DNA from: Phycisphaerales bacterium | GTDB lineage: Bacteria > Planctomycetota > Phycisphaerae > Phycisphaerales > UBA1924 | Assembly (NCBI GenBank): GCA_016699835.1 | Contig: CP064987.1 | Span: forward strand, 124,001-188,000 | Direction: 5' to 3' | DNA: 64,000 bases | Part shown: positions 8,123 to 17,438 of the stretch, piece by piece | Layout: each line of letters opens with the position of its first letter | How positions within the stretch are numbered: position 1 is the stretch's first letter | The notes under the pieces: generated by a model | Databases searched by the model: none | The model's input: the letters and a program-made list of their open reading frames with translations, nothing else | What the model was told of the DNA's origin: nothing | Made by a program: the position numbers and the translations under genes

Positions 8123-9409
8123 ATGGGACGGTTCGTCTCGACGCGGGAGATATGCGCGATGGCCCTGACGGGGGTTGTTGTGATGCCATTGGGTCTCGCC
8201 AATGGCGGGACGATGGTGGAGCCTGTGGGTGTTCGGATGGAGTACCCGTTGGAGACGGGGTGGGTCTCGGCGCATGATGCGGCGGTGGATGATGAGTTTG
8301 AGATTGATGTTGCGGGGGCTTCGTGGGTGCGGGTTCACTTTTCGGAAGTCGTGCTTTCGTCGGGATGCACGCTGAGCGTGGAGTCGATGCGGGATGGGGA
8401 GCATCAGGACTTCACGGCGGGGATGATGAAGGCATGGTCGGAGTCGACGGCGTATTTCAATGGGGATCATCTTCGGCTGGTGGTGCATACGGAGGCCGGG
8501 GGCGTGAGCCACGTGGTAGTGGATGAGGTGGAGATCGGATTGGGGTTGTCGTCGCGGGGGACGCCGGATCAGTGCGGGATTTGTGGAGTGGATGATCGCG
8601 AGCCATCGACGGAGTTCTGGACGGGTCGGATCATGCCAGTGGTGTGCACGGGTTCGGTGGTGTGCGAGGACAGCACGGTGATCGGGGCGGGTCACTGCGC
8701 CGGGTCGGGTCAGGTGCTTCAGTTCCACGTGCCAGCGGCGGACTCGGCGTGCGGCGTGGTGCAGCCGCCGGTTGCGGATCAGTTTCCGTTGACGGTGGCG
8801 GCGTCGGCGAATGGCGGATTTGGGAGCGATTGGGCGGTGTATCGGTGTGGCGTGAACACGCTTGGGGAGACGCCGTATGAGCGGTATGGGGAGATGAAGC
8901 GGGTCTCGACGGTGGTGGCGGAGAACGGCGTGGCCACGGATGTGTGGGGGTATGGCGTTGATGACGTGTGTGACCGGTCGCGGACGCAGCAGCATTCGCC
9001 GGGCGTGGTGATGGGGCATGGGACGGGCGTGTATGCGGTGACCAACGATGTGCGGACGGGGAGCAGCGGGTCGGCGGTGGTTGTGGATGGCGAGATCGTG
9101 GGGGTGATGACGATCTGCAACTTGTCGTGCGAGGGGAACTATGCGACGCGGGTGGATGTGGCGGGATTCCACGCGGCGTTGGCGGCGACGATGGGATGCG
9201 GGTGCCTGGCGGACATGGACGATGGGACGGGGAGCGGCATCGGCGACGGGGCGGTGACGATCGACGATCTGCTCTATTACCTGGATGTGTTCCGGGTCGG
9301 GGGTTCGCGGGCGGATGTGGATAACGCGACGGGAAGCGGGACTCGCGATGGTGCGGTGACGATCGACGATCTGCTGTATTACCTGGGTCGGTTTGATTCG
9401 GGGTGCTGA
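8123..9409 (+). CDS. Secreted trypsin-like serine protease with dockerin-like C-terminus
   Basis: A signal peptide (hydrophobic stretch CAMALTGVVVMPLGLA) is followed by a region of unknown fold and then a chymotrypsin-fold protease. The triad can be placed: His in VIGAGHCAG, Asp in FGSDWAVYRCG and Ser in TGSSGSAVVVDG. The last 65 residues hold two calcium-binding dockerin-like repeats, each reading DG-AVTIDDLLYYL, and end in SGC. Such tails are frequent in planctomycete secreted enzymes and may anchor the protein to cell-surface partners. ATG 8123 is chosen because GGAG at 8110-8113 precedes it and it gives a proper signal peptide; in-frame ATG 8054 and GTG 7976 lie in or near the terminator and a TAGACT -10-like motif. 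A Cys-rich segment (CGICG) lies before the protease. Confidence 0.85.
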   Translation: MGRFVSTREICAMALTGVVVMPLGLANGGTMVEPVGVRMEYPLETGWVSAHDAAVDDEFEIDVAGASWVRVHFSEVVLSSGCTLSVESMRDGEHQDFTAGMMKAWSESTAYFNGDHLRLVVHTEAGGVSHVVVDEVEIGLGLSSRGTPDQCGICGVDDREPSTEFWTGRIMPVVCTGSVVCEDSTVIGAGHCAGSGQVLQFHVPAADSACGVVQPPVADQFPLTVAASANGGFGSDWAVYRCGVNTLGETPYERYGEMKRVSTVVAENGVATDVWGYGVDDVCDRSRTQQHSPGVVMGHGTGVYAVTNDVRTGSSGSAVVVDGEIVGVMTICNLSCEGNYATRVDVAGFHAALAATMGCGCLADMDDGTGSGIGDGAVTIDDLLYYLDVFRVGGSRADVDNATGSGTRDGAVTIDDLLYYLGRFDSGC

Positions 9410-9542
9410 TCGCCGCGGGGCGATGCCGAACGGACACCATTCATGATGGAATCGTGGTGGCGTGAAACCCACCTATGGTGTGTGGCCGTGCGCGACTGTG
9501 GCGTGCGGGAATCGCACGTATTTTTGCAAGGACGCGTGTCCC

Positions 9543-10145
9543 ATGGGTGATGAGAAATCGGGCGGGTGTTGTGGGGGTCGTTCGTGCTGCGGCGGATCGC
9601 TAGGAGCGACGAATGTGGTGGCGGGTGCCGCGGTTCGGCTGTTGGATGAGTGCGCGCGGTTTGTTGAGGGAGTTGGGGACGAGGCGTACACGCGGGAGTC
9701 GCGGGTGATTTCGGGTGGGACGATCGGGAAGCACGTGCGGCACGTGCTGGATCACTATGCGGCGATTTTTGTGGGAATGGACATGGGGGAAGAGATCGGG
9801 TACGACCGTCGCGAGCGGAACGTGCCGATGGAGACGGATCGCGGGGCGGCACGGGCGGCGATCGTGGAGTTGAAGTCGCGTCTGTCTCGCGGGGCTTCGG
9901 AGGGGACGGCGTGGTTGTCGCGGCCGGTGCGGGTGCGGGTGATGGTCTCGGCGGAGGGGGAAGAGGCGGAACTGGGCTCGACGGCGGGGCGGGAGTTGGC
10001 GTTTGCCACGCACCACGCGGTGCACCATCAGGCGATGATGCGGGCGATCGCGGCGGAGCACGGAGCGGGCGTGGGCGGGGACTCGAGTGGATTCGGGAAG
10101 GCTCCGTCGACTCTGAACCATGAGCGTGGCGGCGGGGCCTCATGA
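9543..10145 (+). CDS. DinB-like four-helix protein with N-terminal Cys cluster
   Basis: About 200 residues with a DinB/YfiT-like pattern: an N-terminal helix VRLLDECARFV, a histidine pair HVRHVLDHY in the second helix and a late ATHHAVHHQAMMR segment. DinB-fold proteins use three histidines to bind a metal, and these are candidates for the triad. Related enzymes act as thiol-dependent transferases; the substrate here is unknown. The N-terminus carries a glycine/cysteine cluster (GGCCGGRSCCGG), an unusual addition that could bind metal. ATG 9543 has AAGGA at 9528-9532; an in-frame GTG at 9462 would add 27 residues. Confidence 0.68.
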   Translation: MGDEKSGGCCGGRSCCGGSLGATNVVAGAAVRLLDECARFVEGVGDEAYTRESRVISGGTIGKHVRHVLDHYAAIFVGMDMGEEIGYDRRERNVPMETDRGAARAAIVELKSRLSRGASEGTAWLSRPVRVRVMVSAEGEEAELGSTAGRELAFATHHAVHHQAMMRAIAAEHGAGVGGDSSGFGKAPSTLNHERGGGAS

Positions 10146-10363
10146 AAGAGTGGGTGAGGTTCTGAGGCACGAGGTCAGGCGTTTGTGAGGCGTTCGTGTG
10201 TGTAGCCACGAGTGCCTACTGTGATCCGAACAGGGGGTCGGCGAGGATGTTTACGAGTGCTCACTTGTTGCTCGGGATCGGGTGGCATTGAGTGCGACGG
10301 GGCGTTGGAAGTGGCATCTGAGCGACGAGTCTTGACCGAATCTTGATCTGGGCCAACTGCTGC

Positions 10364-11251
10364 ATGTGCACTGTTTCGATCATTCCCGTGAGTCGCGAAG
10401 GAGTTGATGGGTCGCGCGGTCGTGGGGATCGGTGGAGCGGTTTTCGGCTAGTGAGCAATCGGGACGAGCGTCATGACCGCGCGGACGCGACGGCACCGCG
10501 TTGGCGAGAGATTTCGGAAGAGGCGAAGGTTCGTGCGATCTGGCCTGCGGATGGTGAGGCCGGGGGGACGTGGATCGGGGCGACGGATCGCGGGCTGGTG
10601 CTGAGCCTCTTGAATCTGAATCCTGAGGAGTCAGTGGCGCTTCCCGAGGCGGGGCGGTTGCTCTCGCGCGGGCGTGTGATTCCGACGCTCTTGGGGCGTT
10701 CTACCAGACTTCAGGGCGTGTCGAGCGAGATCGAGCGGCTGGAGTTGGATCGGTTGGCGCCGTTTCGGCTTGTGGGTGTGGAGTGGTCGCGTGAGGGGCT
10801 GGTTGTGCTCGAGGCGGCGTGGGATCGGCGCGATGTGGCGGTGATGTGGTTTGGCGAGGCGCCGATCTGCTTTGCGAGTTCGGGGCTTGGTGACCGGCTG
10901 GTGACGCCTCGGCTTGGGTTGTTTGAGGAGATGGTTGCCGGGGCGATTTCGCAGGGGACGGGATCGACGTCGGGGGTGCTGGCGCAGGATGCGTTCCATG
11001 CGCACGTGTGGCCGGACCGGCCTCAGATCAGCGTGATGATGAACCGTGCGGAGGCTCGGACGGTTTCGGTGACGAGCGTTGAGGTGATGTTTGCCGAGCG
11101 TGAGGTTGGCTGTGGTGATGCGCCTCCCCCGCTGCCGACGGTGAAGATGGGGTATCGGCCTGTGGTTTCGCCAGTGGTTGGCTTGGCGACGGGTGCGGCG
11201 GTGCCTGGGGTTCCGCCTGCGGGCGGGGTTGGTCAGGCGTCCGTACGATAG
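10364..11251 (+). CDS. NRDE-family (TANGO2-like) protein
   Basis: A 295-residue cytoplasmic protein of the NRDE family. The name-giving motif appears as SNRDERHDR near residue 32. The protein begins MCTVS, and in this family the Cys after the initiator Met is conserved, which suggests an Ntn-hydrolase-like fold with an N-terminal nucleophile. The segment GGTWIGATDRGLVLSLLNL is also characteristic. Biochemical function is not established; animal TANGO2 is linked to haem handling. ATG 10364 is chosen for the MC start; an in-frame ATG at 10343 is less likely. A TTGACC hexamer at 10332-10337 could be a -35 element but has no convincing partner. Confidence 0.82.
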   Translation: MCTVSIIPVSREGVDGSRGRGDRWSGFRLVSNRDERHDRADATAPRWREISEEAKVRAIWPADGEAGGTWIGATDRGLVLSLLNLNPEESVALPEAGRLLSRGRVIPTLLGRSTRLQGVSSEIERLELDRLAPFRLVGVEWSREGLVVLEAAWDRRDVAVMWFGEAPICFASSGLGDRLVTPRLGLFEEMVAGAISQGTGSTSGVLAQDAFHAHVWPDRPQISVMMNRAEARTVSVTSVEVMFAEREVGCGDAPPPLPTVKMGYRPVVSPVVGLATGAAVPGVPPAGGVGQASVR

Positions 11252-11288
11252 TGGTTGGTGCCATGCGCAGAGGTATGAGGGGCTTGTA

Positions 11289-11311
11289 GGCACAGGCGGG
11301 ACGCCTGTGCC
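11289..11311. repeat. Perfect CACAGGCG palindrome, copy 1
   Basis: Arms GGCACAGGCG (11289-11298) and CGCCTGTGCC (11302-11311) flank a three-base loop. The same arms recur at 31930-31953. Ten perfect pairs suggest a dispersed hairpin element rather than chance. Confidence 0.8.
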
Positions 11312-11434
11312 ACGAGGAGGGGTAGATCAGCCCGCGCGTGGTTGTGGCAAGTTTGGCTTGATCCGAAGGGATCGCCTGTGGACAACGGCGTTGCGTGGTG
11401 GCATGTGGGTGATCGGCTTCAACGATGAGGGGAT

Positions 11435-12349
11435 GTGTCGTTGGCGGAGCGTGAGGGCATGTTGGCGAGTGGCGGAGGGGGCGCGGTGGTTGCGCCAGCG
11501 GTGGTGCGCTCGTCGGCTCGGCCTTCTTTGGGGAGTCTTTTGAATCCTGTGGAGCCATGGCGGATGCTGTGGCTTCGGCGGGACCTGACGCGGCAGTTTG
11601 CGGTTCGGATGTTTTTGCAGCGGTATCGGGGGACGGCGCTTGGGCCTTTGTGGGCGGCGCTTCTGCCGATGGCGATGATCGGGGTGTACACGTTTGTGTT
11701 CAGCGTGGTGTTCAAGGCAAAGTGGACGGGGAGCGCGGACGAGGCGACGTCGACGTTTGTGATGGCGCTCTTCTGCGGGATCATCACGTATGGGATTTTC
11801 GGGGAGAGCGTGGTGCGTGCGGCGGGGCTGGTGCTGGAGAATCCGAACTTTGTGAAGAAGGTGATCTTCCCGTTGGAGATTCTGGTGCCGGCATCGCTGG
11901 CGTCGTCGATGCTGTACGCGGTGATTGGGTTGGTGCTGGTGGCGGTCGGGAGCGTGGTGTTTGTGGGGAAGATGGGGCTGATGGCGTTGTGGCTGCCTGT
12001 GGTGCTTGTGCCGTTGGTATTTTTGAGTCTGGGTGTGGGGTGGTTTGTGGCGGGGCTTGGGGTGTATGTGCGGGATGTTTCGACGATTATCGTGCTGGTG
12101 GTGCAGCAGGTTCTGTTTTTCATGACGCCGGTGTTGTACCGGCGGGAGTCGATTCCGGAGTCGTACCGGTGGGTTGCGGACTGGAATCCGTTGACGCCGA
12201 TCGTGGATTCGTCGCGGCGGGTGCTGCTCTTCAATGAGTCGCCGGACTGGGTGGGATTGGGGCTGGTGACGGTGCTGGGTCTGGTGGTGATGCAGTTGGG
12301 GTATGGGTGGTTCATGGCGACGAAGCGGGGTTTCGCGGATGTCCTCTAG
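11435..12349 (+). CDS. ABC-2 polysaccharide/polyol export permease (Wzm/TagG-like)
   Basis: The membrane subunit of an ABC exporter for a surface polysaccharide. After about 45 cytoplasmic residues comes the family segment FLQRYRGTALGPLWAALLPM, then six predicted membrane spans (for example MIGVYTFVFSVVF, VFLSLGVGWFVAGLGVYVRD and VVQQVLFFMTPVLY). The motif YRWVADWNPLTPIVDSSRR near the end is typical. The GTG at 11435 is preceded by GAGGGG at 11427-11432; ATG 11459 is an alternative. The stop overlaps the start of the ATPase gene, so the two subunits are translationally coupled. The next genes encode enzymes that could modify or build the exported glycan. Confidence 0.9.
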   Translation: MSLAEREGMLASGGGGAVVAPAVVRSSARPSLGSLLNPVEPWRMLWLRRDLTRQFAVRMFLQRYRGTALGPLWAALLPMAMIGVYTFVFSVVFKAKWTGSADEATSTFVMALFCGIITYGIFGESVVRAAGLVLENPNFVKKVIFPLEILVPASLASSMLYAVIGLVLVAVGSVVFVGKMGLMALWLPVVLVPLVFLSLGVGWFVAGLGVYVRDVSTIIVLVVQQVLFFMTPVLYRRESIPESYRWVADWNPLTPIVDSSRRVLLFNESPDWVGLGLVTVLGLVVMQLGYGWFMATKRGFADVL

Positions 12350-13817
12350 TGTGACGCGAACGAGCCTTGAGTCGATCGCACGCGAGCGCGTGGGCGTGGA
12401 TGGTGCGCGGGTGATTGGGGATATCGCGTTTCAGGATTCGCAGATTCGCAGCACCGGCGAAGAGGAGCATGGTGTCGGGACGCATGCGGTTGGTGAGGCG
12501 CCGCGTGAGAGTCTGCGAGAGGCTGATGCGATTGTGGCGGTGAAGAATCTTGGGAAGTGTTATGAGGTGTATGCGCGGCCACAGGATCGGCTGAAGCAGA
12601 TGGTGCTGCCGTTTGGCCGGCCGTATTACACGGAGTTCTGGGCGCTGCGGGGCGTGTCGTTTGAGGTGTATCCGGGGGACTCGGTGGGGATACTGGGTCG
12701 GAACGGGAGCGGGAAGAGCACGCTGCTGCAGGTGATCGCGGGGACGTTGACGCCGACGCATGGGGAGGTGCGTGTGCGTGGGCGGATCGCGGCGATGCTG
12801 GAACTTGGGAGCGGGTTCAACACGGAGTTTTCGGGGCGGGAGAATGTGTTTTTGTTGGGGTCGATCCTGGGGATCACTCGTGCGGAGATGGAGGAGCGGT
12901 TCGCGGAGATCGCGGCGTTTGCGGAGATCGGAGAGTTCATCGAGCAGCCGATCAAGACGTATTCGAGCGGGATGGTGGCGCGGCTGGCGTTCGCGGTGGC
13001 GTTCTCGGTGGAGCCGGATCTGATGATCCTGGATGAGATTCTGGCGGTTGGGGATATTGGGTTCCAGCAGAAGTGCCTGGCGAGATTGCGGCAGTTGCGG
13101 GATCGGGGGTTGACGACGCTGTTTGTGAGCCACTCGCCGGACGCGGTGCGGAGCGTGTGCGACAAGGCGCTGTTTCTGGATAAGGGATTGGCGCGGTTCT
13201 ATGGAGCGGCGGAGCGGGGGACGGATTTGTATCTGGCGCATGTGCGTGAGCAGTCGAACAGGGATGTGCTTGCGGATGAGGCGGCGCGGAAGGCCGAGGC
13301 GGGGGTTGAGAATGGGCTTGGAGAGGCCGTGGCGTTTCGGAAGGATGTGCCTGGGAAGATGCGGTATGGGACGGGGCACGTGCAGATTGAGCGGGTGGAG
13401 GTTTTGAACGAGGCGGGGGAGGCGTGCCGGGCCTTTGGGTATGGGCAGACGATCACGGTGGCGGCGCATCTACGGGCGTATGTGGATGTGTCGCATGTGT
13501 CGGTGAGTTTTCTGATCCGGGACATGACGGGTGTGGACCTGATGGGGACGACGACGTTTGATGAGCGGTTGGAGTTGCCCTCGATGCGGAAGGGTGAGGC
13601 GTTGGTGGTGCGGTTCTCGTTTGAGAATCGGCTGCGGGCGGGGAACTTTGGGGTGTCGCTCGCGCTGAATCGGGTGACGGCGCGGGACTACGCGGACAAC
13701 TTGCTCTTTGATCAGGTGGACGGGTGCGCGGCGTTTGGGGTGATTGGGACGCCGGAGCGTCCGATTCACTACAAGTTCCATCAGGATGTTGCGATCTCGT
13801 GGGAGGGGCCACGATGA
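12339..13817 (+). CDS. Polysaccharide ABC exporter ATPase with Wzt-like C-terminal domain
   Basis: The nucleotide-binding subunit. Residues about 60-310 are the ATPase: Walker A GRNGSGKST, signature YSSGMVARLAF, Walker B LMILDEILAVGD and switch His in FVSHS. Residues about 345-490 form a beta-rich domain (IERVEVLNEAGE, VSVSFLIRDMTGVDLMGT, FENRLRAGNFGVSLAL) that matches the Wzt C-terminal carbohydrate-binding domain, which in O-antigen exporters recognises the modified non-reducing end of a finished chain. A Wzt of this type predicts a chain-capping enzyme nearby, and the next gene fits that role. ATG 12339 overlaps the permease gene by 11 bases; the stop overlaps the next start as ATGA. Confidence 0.92.
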   Translation: MSSSVTRTSLESIARERVGVDGARVIGDIAFQDSQIRSTGEEEHGVGTHAVGEAPRESLREADAIVAVKNLGKCYEVYARPQDRLKQMVLPFGRPYYTEFWALRGVSFEVYPGDSVGILGRNGSGKSTLLQVIAGTLTPTHGEVRVRGRIAAMLELGSGFNTEFSGRENVFLLGSILGITRAEMEERFAEIAAFAEIGEFIEQPIKTYSSGMVARLAFAVAFSVEPDLMILDEILAVGDIGFQQKCLARLRQLRDRGLTTLFVSHSPDAVRSVCDKALFLDKGLARFYGAAERGTDLYLAHVREQSNRDVLADEAARKAEAGVENGLGEAVAFRKDVPGKMRYGTGHVQIERVEVLNEAGEACRAFGYGQTITVAAHLRAYVDVSHVSVSFLIRDMTGVDLMGTTTFDERLELPSMRKGEALVVRFSFENRLRAGNFGVSLALNRVTARDYADNLLFDQVDGCAAFGVIGTPERPIHYKFHQDVAISWEGPR

Positions 13818-15091
13818 GTTCCGGGAAGCGGAGGAATGGTGTTGGCGAGGAGTCGGGCGTGCGCTCGACGGAGGAGGTCCGCGCGAACTATCGATATTGG
13901 CGCGAGCACGGGCACGAGTGGGCGGCGGAGTATGACGAACGGAAGACGTATCAGATTCTGTATCACATCCAGGAGTGGATGCTGACGGAGTATGTGCGAC
14001 GGCACGCGGCGGGGCGGGAGAGGCCTTTGCGGGTGCTGGAGTATGGGTGTGGGGTTGGGCGGCACCTGAAGAATCTGCACCGGATCGAGGGCGTAGAGGT
14101 CTTTGGGTATGACCAGAGCGCGTCGATGGCGGGGAGCATTGTGGCGTGGGGCGGGGAGAAGTTTTTCTCGGAGCGGGTGCGAGTGGGGAGTCCGACGCCG
14201 GAGTTGGCGTATGAGGATGGGTGGTTTGATCTGGTGTACACGGCGGAGGTTTTGGTGCATGTCTCGCCGGAGGATGTTTCTGGAATATTGAGGGAGTTGG
14301 TGCGGGTGTGCCGGGGGCATGTGCTTCATTTGGAGCCTGGGCCGGAGTATGCGCTTGAGGCGGGGTGTCATGATGGGTGCTGGAATCACGATTTGCCCGG
14401 GCTGTATTCGGGGATGGGGCGATCGTGTGAGACGTTGGAGCGTGGGTATGCGGCGCATACGCCGTATCGGGTGACGGTTGGAGAGGGGGCGCGGTTCACG
14501 TGGTCGTCGCAGGATCTGGCGTTGTGGCGGCGCGCGGAGCGGGATATCGGGGCGGGATTTTCGGCGATGCGTGCGCGGGTGGCGGAGGAGCAGGCGGGGC
14601 GGGCGCGGGAGAGCGGGGAGTTGAGGGAGAGGCTGGTTGGCGCGGAGTCACGTGTGAGCGTGATGGAGGGGGAGTTGCGGGGGGTGCAGGCGGCGCTTGC
14701 GGCGCGGGAGATGGAGTTGGGGCGGATGAGTGAGGAACTGGCGACCAGGGGGGAGTTGCTGGCTCGGCGCGAGGGGGAGTTGGAGGAGTCGCGGCGCGGG
14801 GCGGCGGCGAATCTGGAGCAGTTCGAGCGGGAGCGGCACGAGTTGCAGGAGATGCTGGGGGCGGCACGGCGAGAGTGCGCGGATGTGTTGGCGCGGGCTT
14901 CGGCGCTCGAGGGGGAGGCGGGGACCCTCAGACGGGTGATGGCGACGCAGTCAGAGGAGCACGCGATCCGAGAGGCGAAGTTGTCCGCGGACCTTGGTCT
15001 GGCGGCGGCGCGGGCACGGCAGATTGAGGCGGATCGGGAGAGGATTGTGGCACGGCTGAAGGTACACTTGGACGCTTCATCGAAGGGCTGA
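13814..15091 (+). CDS. SAM-dependent methyltransferase with C-terminal coiled coil
   Basis: Residues about 70-190 are a class I methyltransferase: motif I VLEYGCGVGRHLKNL, an acidic residue in VFGYDQS, and FDLVYTAEVLVHVSP as motif IV. From about residue 240 to the end runs an almost uninterrupted coiled coil rich in Glu, Arg, Leu and Ala. This architecture, next to a Wzt with a recognition domain, recalls WbdD of Escherichia coli O9a, where a methyltransferase/kinase caps mannan chains and its coiled coil acts as a length ruler. No kinase domain is seen here. I infer chain capping and length control, but this needs proof. ATG 13814 has GGGAGGGG at 13801-13808 and overlaps the ATPase stop by four bases. 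Confidence 0.85.
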   Translation: MSSGKRRNGVGEESGVRSTEEVRANYRYWREHGHEWAAEYDERKTYQILYHIQEWMLTEYVRRHAAGRERPLRVLEYGCGVGRHLKNLHRIEGVEVFGYDQSASMAGSIVAWGGEKFFSERVRVGSPTPELAYEDGWFDLVYTAEVLVHVSPEDVSGILRELVRVCRGHVLHLEPGPEYALEAGCHDGCWNHDLPGLYSGMGRSCETLERGYAAHTPYRVTVGEGARFTWSSQDLALWRRAERDIGAGFSAMRARVAEEQAGRARESGELRERLVGAESRVSVMEGELRGVQAALAAREMELGRMSEELATRGELLARREGELEESRRGAAANLEQFERERHELQEMLGAARRECADVLARASALEGEAGTLRRVMATQSEEHAIREAKLSADLGLAAARARQIEADRERIVARLKVHLDASSKG

Positions 15092-15137
15092 TTTTCGAGC
15101 CGGCTCGGGTCTTTCCGGGCCTCACTGGAGGTATTGC

Positions 15138-17438
15138 GTGGGCACGAGCAACTGGCAGCAGATTCCGTTCTGCATCGATGCGTTGATGAAGATCAACCCG
15201 GAGCGGGTGCTTGATATCGGCGTGGGGTTCGGGCGCTGGGGGATGATCACGCGCGAGTTCTGCGATGTGTGGTACACGCGGATCTTTCAGGAGGACTGGA
15301 AGGTCAAGATCGACGGGATCGAGGGGTTTGCGCGGAGCATCACGGACTATCACAAGAGTTTCTACAACACGATCCATATCGGGGATGCGGCGAAGATCAT
15401 CCCGACGCTGCCGGACCGGTACAGCGTGACGATCTATGGGGACGTGCTGGAGCATTTCACGAGGGAGAAGGCCGAGGAGTTGCTCAACATCAGTCTGGAT
15501 CGGTCGGACTATGTGCTGGTGAACATTCCGATCGGGGAGGAATGGCCGCAGGAGGCGGTGTATGAGAATGTGTATGAGCGGCACTTGTCGTCGTGGGTGC
15601 CCGAGGACTTTGATCGGTTCTCGATGGTGAAGCGGCTGCTGTTGCGGGATTACATTGGCAGGCCGCACGGGAGTTTCGTGCTGTCGCGGAACGATCCAAA
15701 GAATCTTCGGGCGGGGCTGTTCAGTCCGGTGTCGGACTATCGGGACGCGTTCGAGGCTGGGGTGGTGGAGACGAATCAGCCTGGCGGCCCCGTGAATGGG
15801 GAGTTGGAGCGTGTGCTCGACCGGGTGGCGGAGCAGGCGTTTGAGCTTTCGTTCATCAAGAAGTCGCGCCAGTATCAGATGGCGCAGAAGGTCCGGGACT
15901 CGAGGCTCGGGGCGTGGATCGGGCGACGCGGGGATCATGGCGTGACGATCAAGGCCCTGGGCGAGAAGAACCCGGCGAGCGAGTCCACGGAGGTGTGGAT
16001 GGTGCATGTGGGGGTCCTGCCGGGTGAGCGATCGATTCCGTGGGACTTTGTGCGGCGGGACGCGTCGTGGAAGGTGAAGGATCAGGATGGACTGCCGTAT
16101 GGGCGGTGCATGCTGTCGACGAAGGGCGAGGCGTTCGTGCGATTGAGCGCGAACCCGGAACTGAAGTTTGTGCGGCACCCGTGGAGCGGGAAGGTCGAGG
16201 TGTCGTTCGGTGGTCGTCGAGAGGTGATCGATCTGTATGGGCCGGAGAGCGAGATTGTGACGGTGCATCCGGCGCGGAGTCCGATGGTGAGGCCGGCGGC
16301 GCTGGTGGCGGCGGGGACGGCGAGCGGCACGGTCAATGGGAGCACGACTGGCGCGGCGCACGCTGGTGGTGGCCTTGAGTCGTTCGAGGTGACGGCTCCG
16401 GGCGGAGCGGGATTCACGGCGTATCAGGAGCGGTTCATCGAGCGTGTGCGGGCGGATCGGCCCCAAGCGGTGGCGATCTCGGCGCCGTGCTATCTGGGGG
16501 TGACGAGTTCGACGGTGAACCTGTTTGAGCACACGTACCTCGCGCCGGAGACGCGTGAGGAGCGGTCTGAGGAGATGGATCCGGCGACGCGGTCGCGGCA
16601 TGCTCGGGCGCTGGCGGAGTGTCCTGTTGATCGGTATGTCTTTTCGGGCGGCGATCACACGCAGCACGCGATGATGCAGGAGTTGAAGTCGATCAAGCCC
16701 GGGGCGCGGTGCGATCTGTTCTTCCACGGCTCCTATCCGCAGTTCTGTGAGGACGTGGTGTGGGAGTTCTTCAAGAAGTGGATCGAGTCGGCGCGGAAGG
16801 GCGAGGTGTACTCGATCGCGAGCGACAAGTGGGGGTATGACGAGTTCATCCGGTCGCTCGGGCTTCGGGGGCATGTGCTCTTGAATCGGATTGAGGGCGT
16901 GCCTCAGGGCGTGCCGGAAATCATGGATGACGGACAGTGGCACGTGGGGATGTGGCTGAGCGGCTCGACCTATCGGAAAATTCCGCACGCGATGCTGAGC
17001 GCGTTGTCGATCGCGGGGAATATGCGGCTTCGTGGGGCGGGGCTGGATGCGCGGGCGCTAGAGGTGATCCGGTTCCTGGGGCTGAAGACGGATGTGGTGC
17101 GCGAGGCGCAGTTGCCGCATGATCGGCTGTTTGAGGAGATCCGCAAGACGCACGCGACGCTGTATGTGACGCTGATTGAGTGCTGTCCGATGCTGCCTTT
17201 GGAGAGCCTGCACCTTGGGGTGCCGGCGTTGCTTGGGCCGAATAGCCACTTGTTTGAGGACAATCGGTACTTGTTTGAGCGGCTGGTCGTGCCTTTCCCG
17301 GAGCGTGCGGAGGTGATCGCGGAGTCTTTGAAGCGTGCGATCGCGGAGCGTGAGGGGATTGTGGCGGAGTATCAGCGGTGGGTGCCTGGGTATGAGGCTC
17401 GGTCGCGGGAGTCGGTGCGGGCGTTCCTGGCGAGTTAG
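15138..17438 (+). CDS. Bifunctional methyltransferase and glycosyltransferase-like protein
   Basis: A 766-residue protein. Residues about 15-180 are a class I methyltransferase (VLDIGVGFGRWGMI as motif I, IYGDVLEHF as motif IV). A middle part (about 280-390) is beta-rich and unassigned, followed by a Thr/Gly/Ala linker near 400. Residues about 430-766 resemble a GT-B glycosyltransferase: ECCPMLPLE fits the EX7E motif, and LGVPALLGPNSHLFEDN follows as in GT4 enzymes. It probably adds sugars and methyl groups to the glycan exported by the upstream ABC pair. Start GTG 15138 has GGAGG at 15127-15131. The gene follows the coiled-coil methyltransferase by 46 bases and closes the operon. Confidence 0.75.
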   Translation: MGTSNWQQIPFCIDALMKINPERVLDIGVGFGRWGMITREFCDVWYTRIFQEDWKVKIDGIEGFARSITDYHKSFYNTIHIGDAAKIIPTLPDRYSVTIYGDVLEHFTREKAEELLNISLDRSDYVLVNIPIGEEWPQEAVYENVYERHLSSWVPEDFDRFSMVKRLLLRDYIGRPHGSFVLSRNDPKNLRAGLFSPVSDYRDAFEAGVVETNQPGGPVNGELERVLDRVAEQAFELSFIKKSRQYQMAQKVRDSRLGAWIGRRGDHGVTIKALGEKNPASESTEVWMVHVGVLPGERSIPWDFVRRDASWKVKDQDGLPYGRCMLSTKGEAFVRLSANPELKFVRHPWSGKVEVSFGGRREVIDLYGPESEIVTVHPARSPMVRPAALVAAGTASGTVNGSTTGAAHAGGGLESFEVTAPGGAGFTAYQERFIERVRADRPQAVAISAPCYLGVTSSTVNLFEHTYLAPETREERSEEMDPATRSRHARALAECPVDRYVFSGGDHTQHAMMQELKSIKPGARCDLFFHGSYPQFCEDVVWEFFKKWIESARKGEVYSIASDKWGYDEFIRSLGLRGHVLLNRIEGVPQGVPEIMDDGQWHVGMWLSGSTYRKIPHAMLSALSIAGNMRLRGAGLDARALEVIRFLGLKTDVVREAQLPHDRLFEEIRKTHATLYVTLIECCPMLPLESLHLGVPALLGPNSHLFEDNRYLFERLVVPFPERAEVIAESLKRAIAEREGIVAEYQRWVPGYEARSRESVRAFLAS

